64,000 bases of DNA, taken from positions 1,860,001 through 1,924,000 of the forward strand of contig NZ_AJVC01000003.1 of NCBI RefSeq assembly GCF_000261365.1. Reading direction: 5' to 3'. Under the pieces are notes generated by a model. It was given only the letters and a program-made list of their open reading frames with translations, did not search any database and had not been told where the DNA came from. The position numbers and the translations under genes were made by a program. Shown piece by piece: positions 45,520-56,619 of this stretch (the first letter of the stretch is position 1; each line of letters begins with the position of its first letter). This stretch comes from Herbaspirillum sp. GW103. GTDB lineage: Bacteria; Pseudomonadota; Gammaproteobacteria; Burkholderiales; Burkholderiaceae_D.

Positions 45520-46553
45520 CAAAGCACCTCGACCGCGTAACGCTGTCGTTCCACCAGTTCGCCGATAGGCGCCAGTTCCAGCCCCAGCGCAGCGGCGGTG
45601 GCGAGAAATTCCGGATTGGCTTCGGGCCGCACTGCCACCAGCAGGCCGCCGCTGGTCTGGGGATCACACAGCAGATTCTTCTGGGCTTCGCTGAGCGGAC
45701 TGATCTTGCTGCCATAGCTCTCGACATTGCGTCCGGTACCCCCCGGCACGCAGCCTTCGGCCAGGTAATAAGGTACGCCCGGCAGGCTGGGCACCCGCGC
45801 GTGCTGGATGCGTGCGCTCACGTCGCTGCCTTCGCACATTTCCACCAGATGGCCCAACAGGCCGAAGCCGGTCACATCCGTCATCGCAGCCACGCCCGCC
45901 AGCTTGCCGAAGCGGCTGCCGGGCTGGTTGAGCTGGCACATCCAGTCGCGTGCCGTGCCGACGTCTTCAGGGCGCAGCTTGCCCTTCTTCTCGGCGGTGG
46001 TGAGGATGCCGATGCCCAGCGGCTTGGTGAGGTACAGCAGGCAACCGGCGCTGGCGGTGTCGTTGCGCTTCATGTGGCGCTTCTCCACCACACCGGTCAC
46101 GGCCAGGCCAAAGATGGGTTCCGGGGCATCGATGGAATGACCACCAGCCAGCGGGATGCCGGCCGCATCGCAGGCCGCGCGGCCACCGCGCACGACTTCG
46201 CGCGCCACTTCCGGCGGCAGCACGTTGACCGGCCAGCCGAGGATGGCGATGGCCATGAGCGGATCACCGCCCATGGCGTAGATATCGCTGATGGCATTGG
46301 TGGCGGCGATGCGGCCGAAGTCGAAGGGATCATCGACGATGGGCATGAAGAAATCGGTGGTGGAGACCACGCCGCGCTCGTCATCGATGGCATAGACGGC
46401 CGCATCATCGCGGGAGGCATTGCCTACCCATAGTTTGGGATCGAGATGCTGGGCGCCGCTGCCGGCGAGGATGACCTCCAGCACCTGCGGTGAAATCTTG
46501 CAGCCGCAACCGGCGCCATGGCTGTATTGGGTCAGACGAATCGGGTCGCTCAT
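45519..46553 (-). CDS. selD: Selenophosphate synthetase SelD
   Basis: Product of 344 residues. It makes selenophosphate from selenide and ATP. The catalytic Cys and Lys are in GAGCGCKI near residue 15-20; a standard Cys takes the place of selenocysteine. ATP- and metal-binding parts include [20 protein letters not shown] and [11 protein letters not shown]. With selU it forms a selenium operon. No selA, selB or tRNA-Sec lies in the window, so its use may be limited to tRNA selenation. Confidence 0.96.
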   Translation of the reverse strand: MSDPIRLTQYSHGAGCGCKISPQVLEVILAGSGAQHLDPKLWVGNASRDDAAVYAIDDERGVVSTTDFFMPIVDDPFDFGRIAATNAISDIYAMGGDPLMAIAILGWPVNVLPPEVAREVVRGGRAACDAAGIPLAGGHSIDAPEPIFGLAVTGVVEKRHMKRNDTASAGCLLYLTKPLGIGILTTAEKKGKLRPEDVGTARDWMCQLNQPGSRFGKLAGVAAMTDVTGFGLLGHLVEMCEGSDVSARIQHARVPSLPGVPYYLAEGCVPGGTGRNVESYGSKISPLSEAQKNLLCDPQTSGGLLVAVRPEANPEFLATAAALGLELAPIGELVERQRYAVEVL

Positions 46554-46644
46554 GGGAAAGTCCTGGCTGGTCGGGGGGATGCCGATTCTAGCAGCGATTG
46601 CGGCGCCGGGATGGGCACATGCCTCTGAATGGGCAGCCGGGCAA

Positions 46645-47045
46645 TCACGACAGGCGTTCCAGCACCTCAGCGCAGCGAATCACTTGCAGGCCGAGATCTT
46701 CAGTCACCTCGTCACTGCCTTCGTATTCAAAGCCATTGCGAACATCATGCGCCCGTGCGAGCAAGCGCCAGACGTCGGGACCGACCTCCAGCGTGTGAGG
46801 CAGGCACTGGAACACCACATAGCGGCTGGCGGCCGGAAACCCTGGCGCCGCAAGGCGGCCAGCGAGAACGCATACGCCGCGCTGTAGCCGAGGAGGAAAC
46901 GGCCGGATAATGAAAGACCTGGTGCCGAGGCATCTTTGAGCCGATCCCGGCCACTTTGGAGATGGGTATCGATTTCGGCCGCCGAAGGAGGCTCCGGCTT
47001 CAGTTGCCCCAACCTGAGGAGATTTTCAAGCTCATTGCGCCCCAT
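46645..47045 (-). pseudogene. HEPN domain gene, disrupted by a one-base frameshift
   Basis: From the ATG at 47045 the frame reads MGRNELENLLRLGQLKPEPP and ...RRQGFRPP, typical of a bacterial HEPN protein, but then shifts. In the overlapping -1 frame the expected continuation appears (RYVVFQCLPHTLEVGPDVWR, then LARAHDVRNGFEYEG) to a stop at 46645. Restoring one base near 46826-46836 gives a continuous product of 133 residues. As read, the product ends in an unrelated tail at 46704. Its start overlaps the end of the MNT gene by 14 bases. It is either a real mutation, a sequencing error in a GC run, or possibly frameshifting. Confidence 0.72.
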
Positions 47046-47613
47046 CCTGTGCTCCGATCAATTCGATTTTCGGACCAGCCATCACGGAAACCAGAAAATG
47101 ATTCCGTGCCGCGATCTTTTTCCGGAATTCAGCGGGGCGATACACCGTCAGGGAAATCTTCCTGCCCAGTCTTGCCTCCAGCGCCACCAGCTCGGGGTAG
47201 AGATCGGCACTGCCAAGGTCATCCGCCAGCACCAGCAAATCAATGTCACTGGCCGCCGTATCCAAACCCTTGGCAACCGAGCCATAAAGGAAGGCGCGCT
47301 CGATGCGTTCCGAAAAAGGCAGCAGCATAGCCTTGATGGTATCGGCGACGCCAAAGGTCTTGCGAATAATGGCGCTCAGTTCCGAAAAAATTGGAGAGTC
47401 CGGATTGGGCTTGTAGAGCAAGACGCGCCCCACCTCTTCCCGCAACAACAGGCCGGCCTCGGTCAACTTGCCAAGCTCGCGCTGAGCCGACGCAGAACTG
47501 ATGCCGGTGCGGCTCATCAGTGCGCGCAGGTGCATCCCTTCCGGCCGCAGGAACAGCTGGCCGAGAATGGCTTGGATGGATTTGGAGAAAAGGGCGTCGC
47601 TGAGGGTGCTCAT
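47032..47613 (-). CDS. MNT-type nucleotidyltransferase with N-terminal winged helix
   Basis: Product of 193 residues. The N-terminal part (about 10-80) is a winged helix (HLRALMSRTGISSASAQREL); the C-terminal part is a minimal nucleotidyltransferase with GSVAKGLDTAASDIDLLVLA, the GS-x10-DxD active-site pattern. MNT proteins paired with HEPN proteins act as antitoxins in HEPN/MNT toxin-antitoxin systems. Here the HEPN partner directly follows and is frameshifted. Upstream, GCTCAATT half-sites suggest autoregulation by the winged helix. Confidence 0.82.
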   Translation of the reverse strand: MSTLSDALFSKSIQAILGQLFLRPEGMHLRALMSRTGISSASAQRELGKLTEAGLLLREEVGRVLLYKPNPDSPIFSELSAIIRKTFGVADTIKAMLLPFSERIERAFLYGSVAKGLDTAASDIDLLVLADDLGSADLYPELVALEARLGRKISLTVYRPAEFRKKIAARNHFLVSVMAGPKIELIGAQDGAQ

Positions 47614-47615
47614 GC

Positions 47616-47649
47616 GCTCAATTCTAGCTCAATTGCGCTAAATTTGAGC
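47616..47649. promoter_or_regulatory. Candidate operator of the HEPN/MNT pair
   Basis: GCTCAATT occurs twice in direct orientation 11 bases apart (47616 and 47627), about one helical turn, and a third inverted half, TTTGAGC, ends at 47649. This region precedes the MNT start codon by 3 bases. Confidence 0.55.
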
Positions 47650-47687
47650 ACAAGCAAGCAGAGGTGATGCCTGGCAGGGCCAAAAAC

Positions 47688-47716
47688 AAAAAAGCCCCGC
47701 AAGAAACTTGCGAGGC
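47688..47716 (-). terminator. Terminator after the first tRNA-Asn
   Basis: On the minus strand GCCTCGCAAG pairs with CTTGCGGGGC and runs into six T residues, 10 bases after the tRNA 3' end. Confidence 0.88.
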
Positions 47717-47726
47717 TTTCGTATTC

Positions 47727-47802
47727 TGGCTCCCCGACCTGGACTCGAACCAGGGACCTGCGGATTAACAGTCCGTCGCTCTACCGACTGAGCTATCAGG
47801 GA
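47727..47802 (-). tRNA. tRNA-Asn (GTT), copy 1
   Basis: 76 bases including an encoded CCA end. The cloverleaf is visible: acceptor TCCCTGA/TCGGGGA-type pairing, D arm, anticodon loop CTGTTAA with GTT at 47767-47769, and the T arm with TTCGAGTCC. The sequence is identical to copy 2 (47984-48059). Confidence 0.97.
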
Positions 47803-47944
47803 TCAATTGAGGGCGCGATTATGAACGATTTTTTTCAGATTTACCAGAGTGTAAAACGAAAATTTTTTACATCGTTCTGCATCGTGGCGGCATAGCCCTG
47901 CCGCTCTTTTGCGCGAGACCAAACAAGCAGCCTCACACTAATTG

Positions 47945-47972
47945 AAAAGGCCCCGCAATCACTTGCGAGGCC
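47945..47972 (-). terminator. Terminator after the second tRNA-Asn
   Basis: On the minus strand GGCCTCGCAA pairs with TTGCGGGGCC around GTGA and ends in TTTT. It resembles the copy 1 terminator, so the tRNA and its terminator appear to have duplicated together. Confidence 0.85.
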
Positions 47973-47983
47973 TTCGCATTCTT

Positions 47984-48059
47984 TGGCTCCCCGACCTGGA
48001 CTCGAACCAGGGACCTGCGGATTAACAGTCCGTCGCTCTACCGACTGAGCTATCAGGGA
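47984..48059 (-). tRNA. tRNA-Asn (GTT), copy 2
   Basis: 76 bases, identical to copy 1 and with anticodon GTT at 48024-48026. The 3' CCA is encoded. It lies 181 bases upstream of copy 1 in the direction of transcription. Confidence 0.97.
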
Positions 48060-48150
48060 ACAGCTGAGAAAAAGATTATGACGTGATTTTTATTTCATGT
48101 CAAAACTTTTTTCAGGGAAAAGGACGTTTCTCATAGGAGAAAGGCCCCCA

Positions 48151-48178
48151 CGCGCCCCTCTTCCGAAAGAGGGGCGCG
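48151..48178 (-). terminator. Hairpin after the tyrB-like gene
   Basis: CGCGCCCCTCTT and AAGAGGGGCGCG form a perfect 12-bp stem with a CCGA loop. No T-run follows directly on the minus strand, so its strength as a terminator is uncertain. Confidence 0.6.
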
Positions 48179-48185
48179 CAGGTCC

Positions 48186-49403
48186 TTACAGCACCTTGGC
48201 AATGGCGTCGACCACCACGTCGATGTTCTTGGTGTTCAGTGCCGCCACGCAGATGCGACCGGTGTCGACGGCATAGATCGAGAACTCGTTGCGCAGGCGT
48301 TCGACCTGGGCCTTGGTCAGGCCGGAGTAGGAGAACATGCCGCGCTGCTTGATGACGAAATCGAAGTCATGGCCGGGCGCCTTTTCCTTCAGCTTGGCCA
48401 CCAGCAGTTGACGCATTTCGCGGATGCGTACGCGCATCTCGGCCAGTTCGTCTTCCCACAGCTTGCGCAGTTCGGGCGATGCCAGGGCGGTGGCGACCAC
48501 CTGGCCACCGTGGATCGGCGGGTTGGAGTAGTTGGTACGCACCACGCGCTTCAGTTGCGACAGCACGCGGGCCGCTTCTTCGGCGCTGGCCGCAGCGATG
48601 GACAGCGCGCCCACGCGTTCGCCATACAGCGAGAAGGACTTGGAGAAGGAGTTCGACACGAACAGCGGGCCACCGGCTTCAGCGAAGCGGCGCACCACCT
48701 GGCCGTCTTCGGCAATGCCGTCGCCAAAGCCCTGGTAGGCCATGTCCAGGAAGGGCACCAGGCCGCGCGAGGTCACCACTTCGATGACCTGGGTCCACTG
48801 GTCGTCGGTCAGGTCGGCGCCGGTCGGGTTGTGGCAGCAGGCGTGCAGCAGCACGACCGAGCCGGTCTTCATGGTCTTCAAGGCCTCCAGCATGCCGGCG
48901 AAGTTCACGCCGCGGGTGGCCGGATCATAGTAGGGATAGGCGTTGACCTTGAAACCGGCCATCTCGAACAGGGCACGGTGGTTTTCCCAGCTCGGATCGC
49001 TGATCCAGACTTCGGTGCCGGCCGGCGAGAAGTGCTTGAGGAAGTCGGCACCCAGCTTCAGGGCACCGGTACCGCCCAGAGCTTGCACGGTGATCGCACG
49101 CTTCTCGGTGACCACGGCGCTGCCGGCGCCGAAGACCAGCTCCTGCACGGCGCGGTCATAGGTGGCCAGGCCGTCGATGGGCAGGTAGGTACGCGGGGCC
49201 AGCTTGGCTGCCAGTTCCGCCTCGGCTTTCTTCACGCATTCCAGCAGGGGGACCTTGCCGTTGTCGTCGTAGTACACGCCCACGCCCAGGTTGGTCTTGG
49301 CCGGGTTCTGGTCGGCGTTGTAGGCTTCGGTCACGCCCAGGATGGGGTCGCGCGGCGCCATTTCGATGGCGGAAAACAGGGAGGCGGAGACAGGTGCGTT
49401 CAT
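48186..49403 (-). CDS. Aromatic amino-acid / aspartate aminotransferase (TyrB/AspC family)
   Basis: Product of 405 residues, a class I fold type aminotransferase of the subgroup Ib (aspartate/tyrosine). The PLP Lys is in SNSFSKSFSLYGERVGAL; other markers are HACCHNPTGADLTDDQW and the Arg in RRVVRTNYSNPP-like segment KRVVRTNYSNPP. It interconverts aspartate or aromatic amino acids with the oxo acids. The specificity (TyrB versus AspC) cannot be fixed from sequence alone. The start at 49403 lacks a clear ribosome binding site. It is divergent from uvrB. Confidence 0.9.
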   Translation of the reverse strand: MNAPVSASLFSAIEMAPRDPILGVTEAYNADQNPAKTNLGVGVYYDDNGKVPLLECVKKAEAELAAKLAPRTYLPIDGLATYDRAVQELVFGAGSAVVTEKRAITVQALGGTGALKLGADFLKHFSPAGTEVWISDPSWENHRALFEMAGFKVNAYPYYDPATRGVNFAGMLEALKTMKTGSVVLLHACCHNPTGADLTDDQWTQVIEVVTSRGLVPFLDMAYQGFGDGIAEDGQVVRRFAEAGGPLFVSNSFSKSFSLYGERVGALSIAAASAEEAARVLSQLKRVVRTNYSNPPIHGGQVVATALASPELRKLWEDELAEMRVRIREMRQLLVAKLKEKAPGHDFDFVIKQRGMFSYSGLTKAQVERLRNEFSIYAVDTGRICVAALNTKNIDVVVDAIAKVL

Positions 49404-49824
49404 CGTGATAACATGAAAAGTTAGCTGCAACAAAGCGCTGCAGAAGGAAATGGGTGCACAGGGAGAGATTCGGATGTGCACCTTTTTGCAACACTGCATT
49501 CTAACAAATGTGGATCGCCAATCACAGACACAGACTGGCTCAAATGCCTGCTGAATCTGCATGAAACCATGTTCAATCGACATGACCCCTACCGCGCCAG
49601 CCGCCCTCCCCCTATGGATGAGCTGCCCGCTGACGCCGTTTTGCGTCCGGTTTTGCCAGACGCGCCGGTACGGATTACGTCTTGAACTTACACATCCTGG
49701 CAGCATTTGATGAATATTCACGCCACCACCTTGCCTGTGTGCAATGCCCTGTCTGCGGGCACTGCCGCGCTATCCTGCACCGTGGCGGCCCATCGGAACT
49801 CGCGCGACAAAGGCAACCCCAACC
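49404..49824. other. 421-bp divergent intergenic region (tyrB-like / uvrB)
   Basis: The promoters of both genes must be here. I searched for a LexA box (CTGT-N8-ACAG) before uvrB and saw none. No gene is supported. Confidence 0.4.
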
Positions 49825-51906
<2,082 letters not shown>

Positions 51907-51978
51907 TCCTGCGGGGAGGCTGGTCGGGCGGTATACAATGCCGCCACTTTATCGATATGGCCGTTTGCCTCCCCTTTC

Positions 51979-52776
51979 ATGTCTTCCGTTTCCGCCCTCC
52001 CCGCTGCCCTGCTGGACCTGATCCACACCGCCCATCCCTCCTGGCATGCCGCCCTGCGCGCCGGCCTGGAGGCGATCCGGCAAGCCGATCCGGCCTACCT
52101 CCCCGCCCTCGCGCAGGATGATTACCTGCCCACGGAAGGCCGCCTGTTTGCTGCCTTCACGCAGCCCATGAGCCAGGTGCGCTACGTGCTGGTCGGCGAA
52201 GGTCCGTACCCGCGCGCAGCCAGCGCGACCGGCGTGTGCTTCATGGATGGCGCAGTCGGTTCACTGTGGTCGGAAAAGGGCTTGTCCAAACAGGTCAATC
52301 GCGCCACCTCCCTGCGCAATTTCATGAAGATGCTGCTGGTTGCCGACGGCGCGCTACAGGCTGGCCAGACCAGTGGCGACGCGCTCGCGGGTATCTCGGC
52401 CCGCGCACTGGCGCCGGGCTCGGGCAGCATCCAGACCCTGGCCGACCTGCAGGACAACCTCACCGCGCAAGGTTTCCTGCTGCTCAATGCCAGCCTGGTG
52501 TTCCGCACGCACGTGGCGCCGGTAAAGGATGCCAGGGGCTGGAAACCGTTCTTCGAGACGATATTGCGCTCCCTGGCCGAGCATGGCCAGGCGCAAGGCA
52601 AGCCCCTGCCCACGCTGGTCCTGTGGGGCAAGATCGCCGAACAGCTGAGCGGCCTGCCACTGCTGGCGTCCTTCCCGCGTGCGGTGGCCGAGCATCCCTA
52701 CAATCTCAGCTTCATCGAGCACAGCGGCATGCAGCAACTGTTTGCACCCATGCAGCTGCTGAAGAAACGGGCCTGA
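51979..52776 (+). CDS. Uracil-DNA-glycosylase-like protein with altered active site
   Basis: Product of 265 residues with the overall motif order of family 1 UDG, but with changes in key residues. The water-activating motif GQDPYH is GEGPYP here (the catalytic Asp is Gly), while a LLLNASLVFRTH strand, the LVLWGKIAEQL strand and the C-terminal HPYNLSFIEH (family: HPSPLS) follow. The leucine-loop His is present. Function is therefore uncertain: a divergent glycosylase, a DNA-binding relative, or inactive. It lies 72 bases after uvrB on the same strand and may share a DNA-repair context. Confidence 0.7.
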   Translation: MSSVSALPAALLDLIHTAHPSWHAALRAGLEAIRQADPAYLPALAQDDYLPTEGRLFAAFTQPMSQVRYVLVGEGPYPRAASATGVCFMDGAVGSLWSEKGLSKQVNRATSLRNFMKMLLVADGALQAGQTSGDALAGISARALAPGSGSIQTLADLQDNLTAQGFLLLNASLVFRTHVAPVKDARGWKPFFETILRSLAEHGQAQGKPLPTLVLWGKIAEQLSGLPLLASFPRAVAEHPYNLSFIEHSGMQQLFAPMQLLKKRA

Positions 52777-52801
52777 ACCGGCCCGCTTCGCCCTTGCTCG
52801 T

Positions 52802-54805
52802 TCAGAACTCTTCCCAGTCGTCGCCCCCGCCGCTCTTGGGCGCTGCCTTCGGGGCGGCAGGTGGCGCCGGCTCGGCAGGCAGTGCGGGCTTGGTGGCAGG
52901 CTTGACTTTGAGGGGCACCGGCTTGGGCGTGATGTTGAGCGGTGCAGGACGCGGCGCCGCAGCGGGCTGCGCAGCAGGATGAGGCACCGGTGGCGGCGTC
53001 GTTGCCGCGGACCCGCCACTTTCATCCAGCTTGAATCCGGCCACCACGGCGGCCAGGTGCGCCGCCTGCTCCTGCAGGGATTTGGCTGCGGCTGCCGCCT
53101 GTTCCACCAGGGCCGCATTCTGCTGGGTGGCTTCATCCATCAGGGTGACCGCATTGCCCACTTGGGTGATGCCGGTACTCTGCTCCTGGCTGGCCGAACT
53201 GATCTCGCCGACGATGTCGGTCACCCGGCGCACGCTGGAGACCACTTCATCCATGGTCGAGCCGGCCTGCGCCACCAGCTGGCTGCCAGCTTCCACCTTT
53301 TGCACCGAGTCATCGATCAATTGCTTGATTTCCTTGGCAGCCGTGGCCGAGCGCTGCGCCAGCGAACGCACTTCGGAAGCGACCACCGCAAACCCGCGCC
53401 CCTGCTCACCGGCACGGGCCGCTTCCACGGCGGCGTTCAAGGCCAGGATATTGGTCTGGAAGGCGATGCCGTCGATGACGCTGATGATGTCGACGATCTT
53501 GCGGGAAGACTCATTGATGGAACTCATGGTACTGACCACCTGGCCCACCACGGTGCCGCCATGCACCGCCACGTCCGAGGCCGACACCGCCAGCTGGTTG
53601 GCCTGGCGGGCATTGTCGGCGTTTTGCTTCACGGTGGAGGTGAGTTCTTCCATGGCCGAGGCGGTCTCTTCCAGCGAACCCGCCTGCTGCTCGGTGCGGG
53701 CGGACAGGTCCATGTTGCCGCTGGCGATCTCGCTGGAAGAAACCTTCACAGACTCGCTGGCGCGCCGGATATCGAGCAAGGTCCGCGAGATCTTGTCGGC
53801 AAAGTGATTGAAGGCGCGCGAGATCTGCGCCAGTTCATCCTTGCCGCTGGTGTCGAGGCGGCGCGTGAGGTCGCCGTCGCCCGAGGCGATCTCGTCCATG
53901 GCATTGCGCACCACGCCCAGGCGGCGCAGCAGGCGTGTGATGGTGTAGCTCAGCAGTACCGCGGCCGCCACAATGGCTGCCACCGCCAGCACCACTGCCA
54001 GCGCCATCAGGGCGGAAATGGCATGGGTGGCCTCACCGTAATCCAGCGCCACCACCAGCGACCAGTCGGTGTTGTCGATGGGTTGCGTAAACAGCAGATA
54101 GGGCAGCCCGCCGATGGTGGCACGGCCGCCCTGCTTCATCCCGGCCAATGAGGCAGCCGACAGATTCTGGTCGAGCGCCGAGACCGGCTTCAAGGCCAGC
54201 TCCTTGTTGGGGTGCGTGATGATGAGGCCATCCTTGCCGACGATGAAGGCGAAGCTGGACGGCGTGGGCTTGATGCCAGCCACGGTGCGCACCACGTTGT
54301 CCAGCTGCACGTCCGAGCCCAGCACCGCCTGCAAGCTCCCCTTGTCGATGACCGGCTCGGCGAAGGTCACCACCAGCTTGCCGGTGGTGGCGTCCACATA
54401 GGGTGCCGTCAGGACCGGCTTGCCGGCCTCGACCGCCTGCTTGTACCAGGGCCGCGCGGTCGGATCATAACCGGCCGGCATCGGATGCAAGGCCAGCATG
54501 CGCTTGTCGGGGTAGCCGATGTAGGCATCGTCGAAAGAGCCGGCCTCCTGGACCGCCGCGACGATGGGCAGGACATCGCTCTGTTTGAGGGCCTGCTTCA
54601 TTGCGCCGGTGATGATGCGCTTGCTGCGCACCCACTCGGTGATGTTGGCGGCGTGGCTTTCGGTGAGCTGGCGGGTCTGGGTGGAAATGGCGCTGAGCGT
54701 ATCGCTGCGAACGGTATAGATGTTGGCAGCACTGAGAACAATCATGGCCACCGCTACGATGAGTACGCAAATGACGATCAGCCGGGCGCGAAGTGAAGAC
54801 AACAT
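52802..54805 (-). CDS. Methyl-accepting chemotaxis protein with dCache sensor domain
   Basis: Product of 667 residues. The first membrane segment (about 8-30) is followed by a periplasmic dCache domain of about 240 residues with the ligand-type motif [20 protein letters not shown] and [13 protein letters not shown] second membrane segment near 280-305, HAMP, and the signalling domain with [20 protein letters not shown] follow. The end is a Pro/Ala-rich linker and DDWEEF, a CheR/CheB tether. dCache receptors often bind amino acids or small acids; the ligand is unknown. Start follows AGGGGAG. Its linker and tail resemble those of the other chemoreceptor at 36751. Confidence 0.93.
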   Translation of the reverse strand: MLSSLRARLIVICVLIVAVAMIVLSAANIYTVRSDTLSAISTQTRQLTESHAANITEWVRSKRIITGAMKQALKQSDVLPIVAAVQEAGSFDDAYIGYPDKRMLALHPMPAGYDPTARPWYKQAVEAGKPVLTAPYVDATTGKLVVTFAEPVIDKGSLQAVLGSDVQLDNVVRTVAGIKPTPSSFAFIVGKDGLIITHPNKELALKPVSALDQNLSAASLAGMKQGGRATIGGLPYLLFTQPIDNTDWSLVVALDYGEATHAISALMALAVVLAVAAIVAAAVLLSYTITRLLRRLGVVRNAMDEIASGDGDLTRRLDTSGKDELAQISRAFNHFADKISRTLLDIRRASESVKVSSSEIASGNMDLSARTEQQAGSLEETASAMEELTSTVKQNADNARQANQLAVSASDVAVHGGTVVGQVVSTMSSINESSRKIVDIISVIDGIAFQTNILALNAAVEAARAGEQGRGFAVVASEVRSLAQRSATAAKEIKQLIDDSVQKVEAGSQLVAQAGSTMDEVVSSVRRVTDIVGEISSASQEQSTGITQVGNAVTLMDEATQQNAALVEQAAAAAKSLQEQAAHLAAVVAGFKLDESGGSAATTPPPVPHPAAQPAAAPRPAPLNITPKPVPLKVKPATKPALPAEPAPPAAPKAAPKSGGGDDWEEF

Positions 54806-55277
54806 GATGGACTCCCCTGGTAGAAGCAATGAAGCGGAACTTACAAGAACAGCAACATCTTTCTTTTCCCCGTAACAAATATAGCAGCGCTGCACTACCG
54901 CGCGATGTCATTTTTGTTAAGAAGAAAATGTCCGTGCAGCTCAAGCTGACCTGTCTTCCAGAGAGCAGACACCGGTAAACGACAAATCCCCGCAACAGCG
55001 GGGATGAGGGATTTCAACGCAGCGTGCGCCTGACCATGCTGGGGGCGCTGTCGGCCAGGAGGCCGCCGTTGCGGATACTACGGAAACTGCAGAGAGTGCC
55101 GGATCAAGCCGGCCGATGCGGTGGCAGGGTCTGCCTCTGTGGGCGACTGCTGGCTGCCTGTTGCGGCCCCGGGCGGGCGGAGCCGGTCTCTTCATCATCG
55201 TCTTCAGGCGCATCAGGCCTGGTCATACAAGATATTTCAGCTACTGCGGTACTGCATGAAGCTTGCCGCGACGGCGC
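54806..55277. other. 472-bp intergenic region between chemoreceptor and small-protein genes
   Basis: ATCCCCGC and GCGGGGAT form an 8-bp stem with an AACA-type loop (54986-55005), followed on the minus strand by TTTGTCGTTT, a possible terminator for the minus-strand transcript from 55532. No gene is supported between 55006 and 55277. Confidence 0.4.
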
Positions 55278-55532
55278 TCAGATCTGCGATTGCAGCTTCC
55301 AGACGGCGTGCAGGTGGCTGTGGTCCAGCTGGCGCAGGCGCACTTCCATCTCGAAGTGATCGGTCACACCTTCGAAGTAGGCGGCGTCGTTCAGCTCGGC
55401 AGCATCATTGCGCACCGGCTTCAAGGCGTGGGCAGAGATGACTTGCTGGACGGCAAACTTCACCAGCTCGACCAGGGAGCGCAAATTGTTAGAAAAACCG
55501 GCATCTTTTACCAATATACTGACGTTGTTCAC
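55278..55532 (-). CDS. Hypothetical 84-residue protein, divergent from the LysR gene
   Basis: I do not recognise the family. The favoured GTG start (55532) has AAGGA seven bases before it and gives a product beginning VNNVSILVKDAGFSNNLRSL. It contains a possible amphipathic helix (LRSLVELVKFAVQQVISAHA) and a polar C-terminal part with several His residues (HFEMEVRLRQLDHSHLHAVW). No signal peptide or membrane segment is seen. It is divergent from the LysR-type regulator, and the intergenic 103 bases contain a palindrome, so the regulator may control it. Confidence 0.6.
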   Translation of the reverse strand: MNNVSILVKDAGFSNNLRSLVELVKFAVQQVISAHALKPVRNDAAELNDAAYFEGVTDHFEMEVRLRQLDHSHLHAVWKLQSQI

Positions 55533-55618
55533 GATGAATTCCTTCTGTTTGACGTTTGGGTGATTGAAGAATAAGGTCGCCCCCGGCTTTTGCAAAGCAA
55601 CATTTTCCGTCACCACTA

Positions 55619-55631
55619 TAAGTTTTTCTTA
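55619..55631. promoter_or_regulatory. Palindrome before the LysR-type gene
   Basis: TAAG-TTTTT-CTTA is a perfect 13-base palindrome with a 5-base centre, between the divergent small-protein gene and the LysR-type gene and only 4 bases before the latter's ATG. LysR-type proteins often bind such dyads (T-N11-A). Confidence 0.5.
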
Positions 55632-55635
55632 CAGC

Positions 55636-56574
55636 ATGTCGTCATCCCTACCCCCGCTCAAGGCCCTCAAGGTGTTCGAAGCGGCAGTCCGGACGCGGAG
55701 TCTGACGCTGGCAGCCCATGAACTGTTCATCACCCATAGTGCGGTCAGCCAGCAGATCAAAACGCTGGAAGAATATTTCGAACAACCGTTGTTTTTACGC
55801 CAGTCGCGTGGTGTGGAACCCACGGAAGCGGCTCTGGCCTTCTATGCCGAGGTCAAGGCCAGCCTGGACCGCATCGCCCTGGCGGCCGAACAGCTGTCGC
55901 TGGCCGGCAAGAGCCGCGTGGTGCGCATGATCGCCGCGCCCTCGGTGGCGATGCGCTGGCTGATTCCGCGCCTGTCGCAGTTCCAGATCGACAATCCGCG
56001 CATCGAGGTTCGTGTCACCACCACCATGTCGGAGTATTTCGAGGATGTGAAGGATCCTTTCGACGTCATCATCTGGCGCAGCCCGCTGGAGCGCAGCGGC
56101 TATGACTGCGTGCGCTTCCTGGATGACGTATCGGTGCCGCTGGCCTCGCCGCACTTTCTGGAGACGCACCCGATCCGGGTGCCGCGCGATTTCGTGGAGG
56201 TGCCGCTGATCCACCTCTCCAGCCGGTCGGCGGCGTGGTCGCAGTGGCTGGCCAAGGCCGGGGTGGCGGTGCGGCGCAAGATGCCGGGGACGGTGTATGA
56301 ACATTCCTTCCTGAGCCTGCAAGCGGCGGCTACTGACCAGGGCGTGGGCATGGGCACGCTGGCGCTGGTCGATGACGACCTGGCCGCAGGCCGGCTGGTG
56401 CGGCTGTTTCCGGAGATCGTGCTGCACGGAGAGGGTTACCACATGCTCTATCGCAGCAGCGCCGACACCAATCCGGCACTGAAGACCTTCATCACGTGGT
56501 TGAAGCAGATGGGCCAGGCATCGTCGTTCGATCCGCAGCAGACCTGGCCGGCGGATTTCCCTGGCGAATACTGA
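55636..56574 (+). CDS. LysR-type transcriptional regulator (GcvA-like)
   Basis: Product of 312 residues. The N-terminal winged helix LPPLKALKVFEAAVRTRSLTL and HSAVSQQIKTLEEYFEQPLFLR are those of the GcvA subgroup. The C-terminal domain (about 95-300) is the substrate-binding type. The target is unknown; the divergent 84-residue gene is the natural candidate. The ATG at 55636 gives the canonical N-terminus. Confidence 0.9.
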   Translation: MSSSLPPLKALKVFEAAVRTRSLTLAAHELFITHSAVSQQIKTLEEYFEQPLFLRQSRGVEPTEAALAFYAEVKASLDRIALAAEQLSLAGKSRVVRMIAAPSVAMRWLIPRLSQFQIDNPRIEVRVTTTMSEYFEDVKDPFDVIIWRSPLERSGYDCVRFLDDVSVPLASPHFLETHPIRVPRDFVEVPLIHLSSRSAAWSQWLAKAGVAVRRKMPGTVYEHSFLSLQAAATDQGVGMGTLALVDDDLAAGRLVRLFPEIVLHGEGYHMLYRSSADTNPALKTFITWLKQMGQASSFDPQQTWPADFPGEY

Positions 56575-56581
56575 GGGAGTC

Positions 56582-56606
56582 CGTCCCCGCGTCGCGCACG
56601 GGGACG
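56582..56606. terminator. Hairpin between convergent LysR and ABM genes
   Basis: CGTCCCCG and CGGGGACG form an 8-bp stem with a 9-base loop, without a T-run. It lies 8 bases after the LysR stop. Confidence 0.35.
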
Positions 56607-56619
56607 AAAGCGGCGAGGA

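Noticed and set aside
46420-46887. Plus-strand open frame across the selD/HEPN junction
   Set aside because: Antisense to selD and the HEPN gene; no domain seen.
49404-49824. LexA (SOS) box before uvrB
   Set aside because: No CTGT-N8-ACAG match was found on either strand.
54941-55213. Minus-strand open frame between the chemoreceptor and the small-protein gene
   Set aside because: Arg/Pro-rich translation without motifs, and it covers a probable hairpin terminator.
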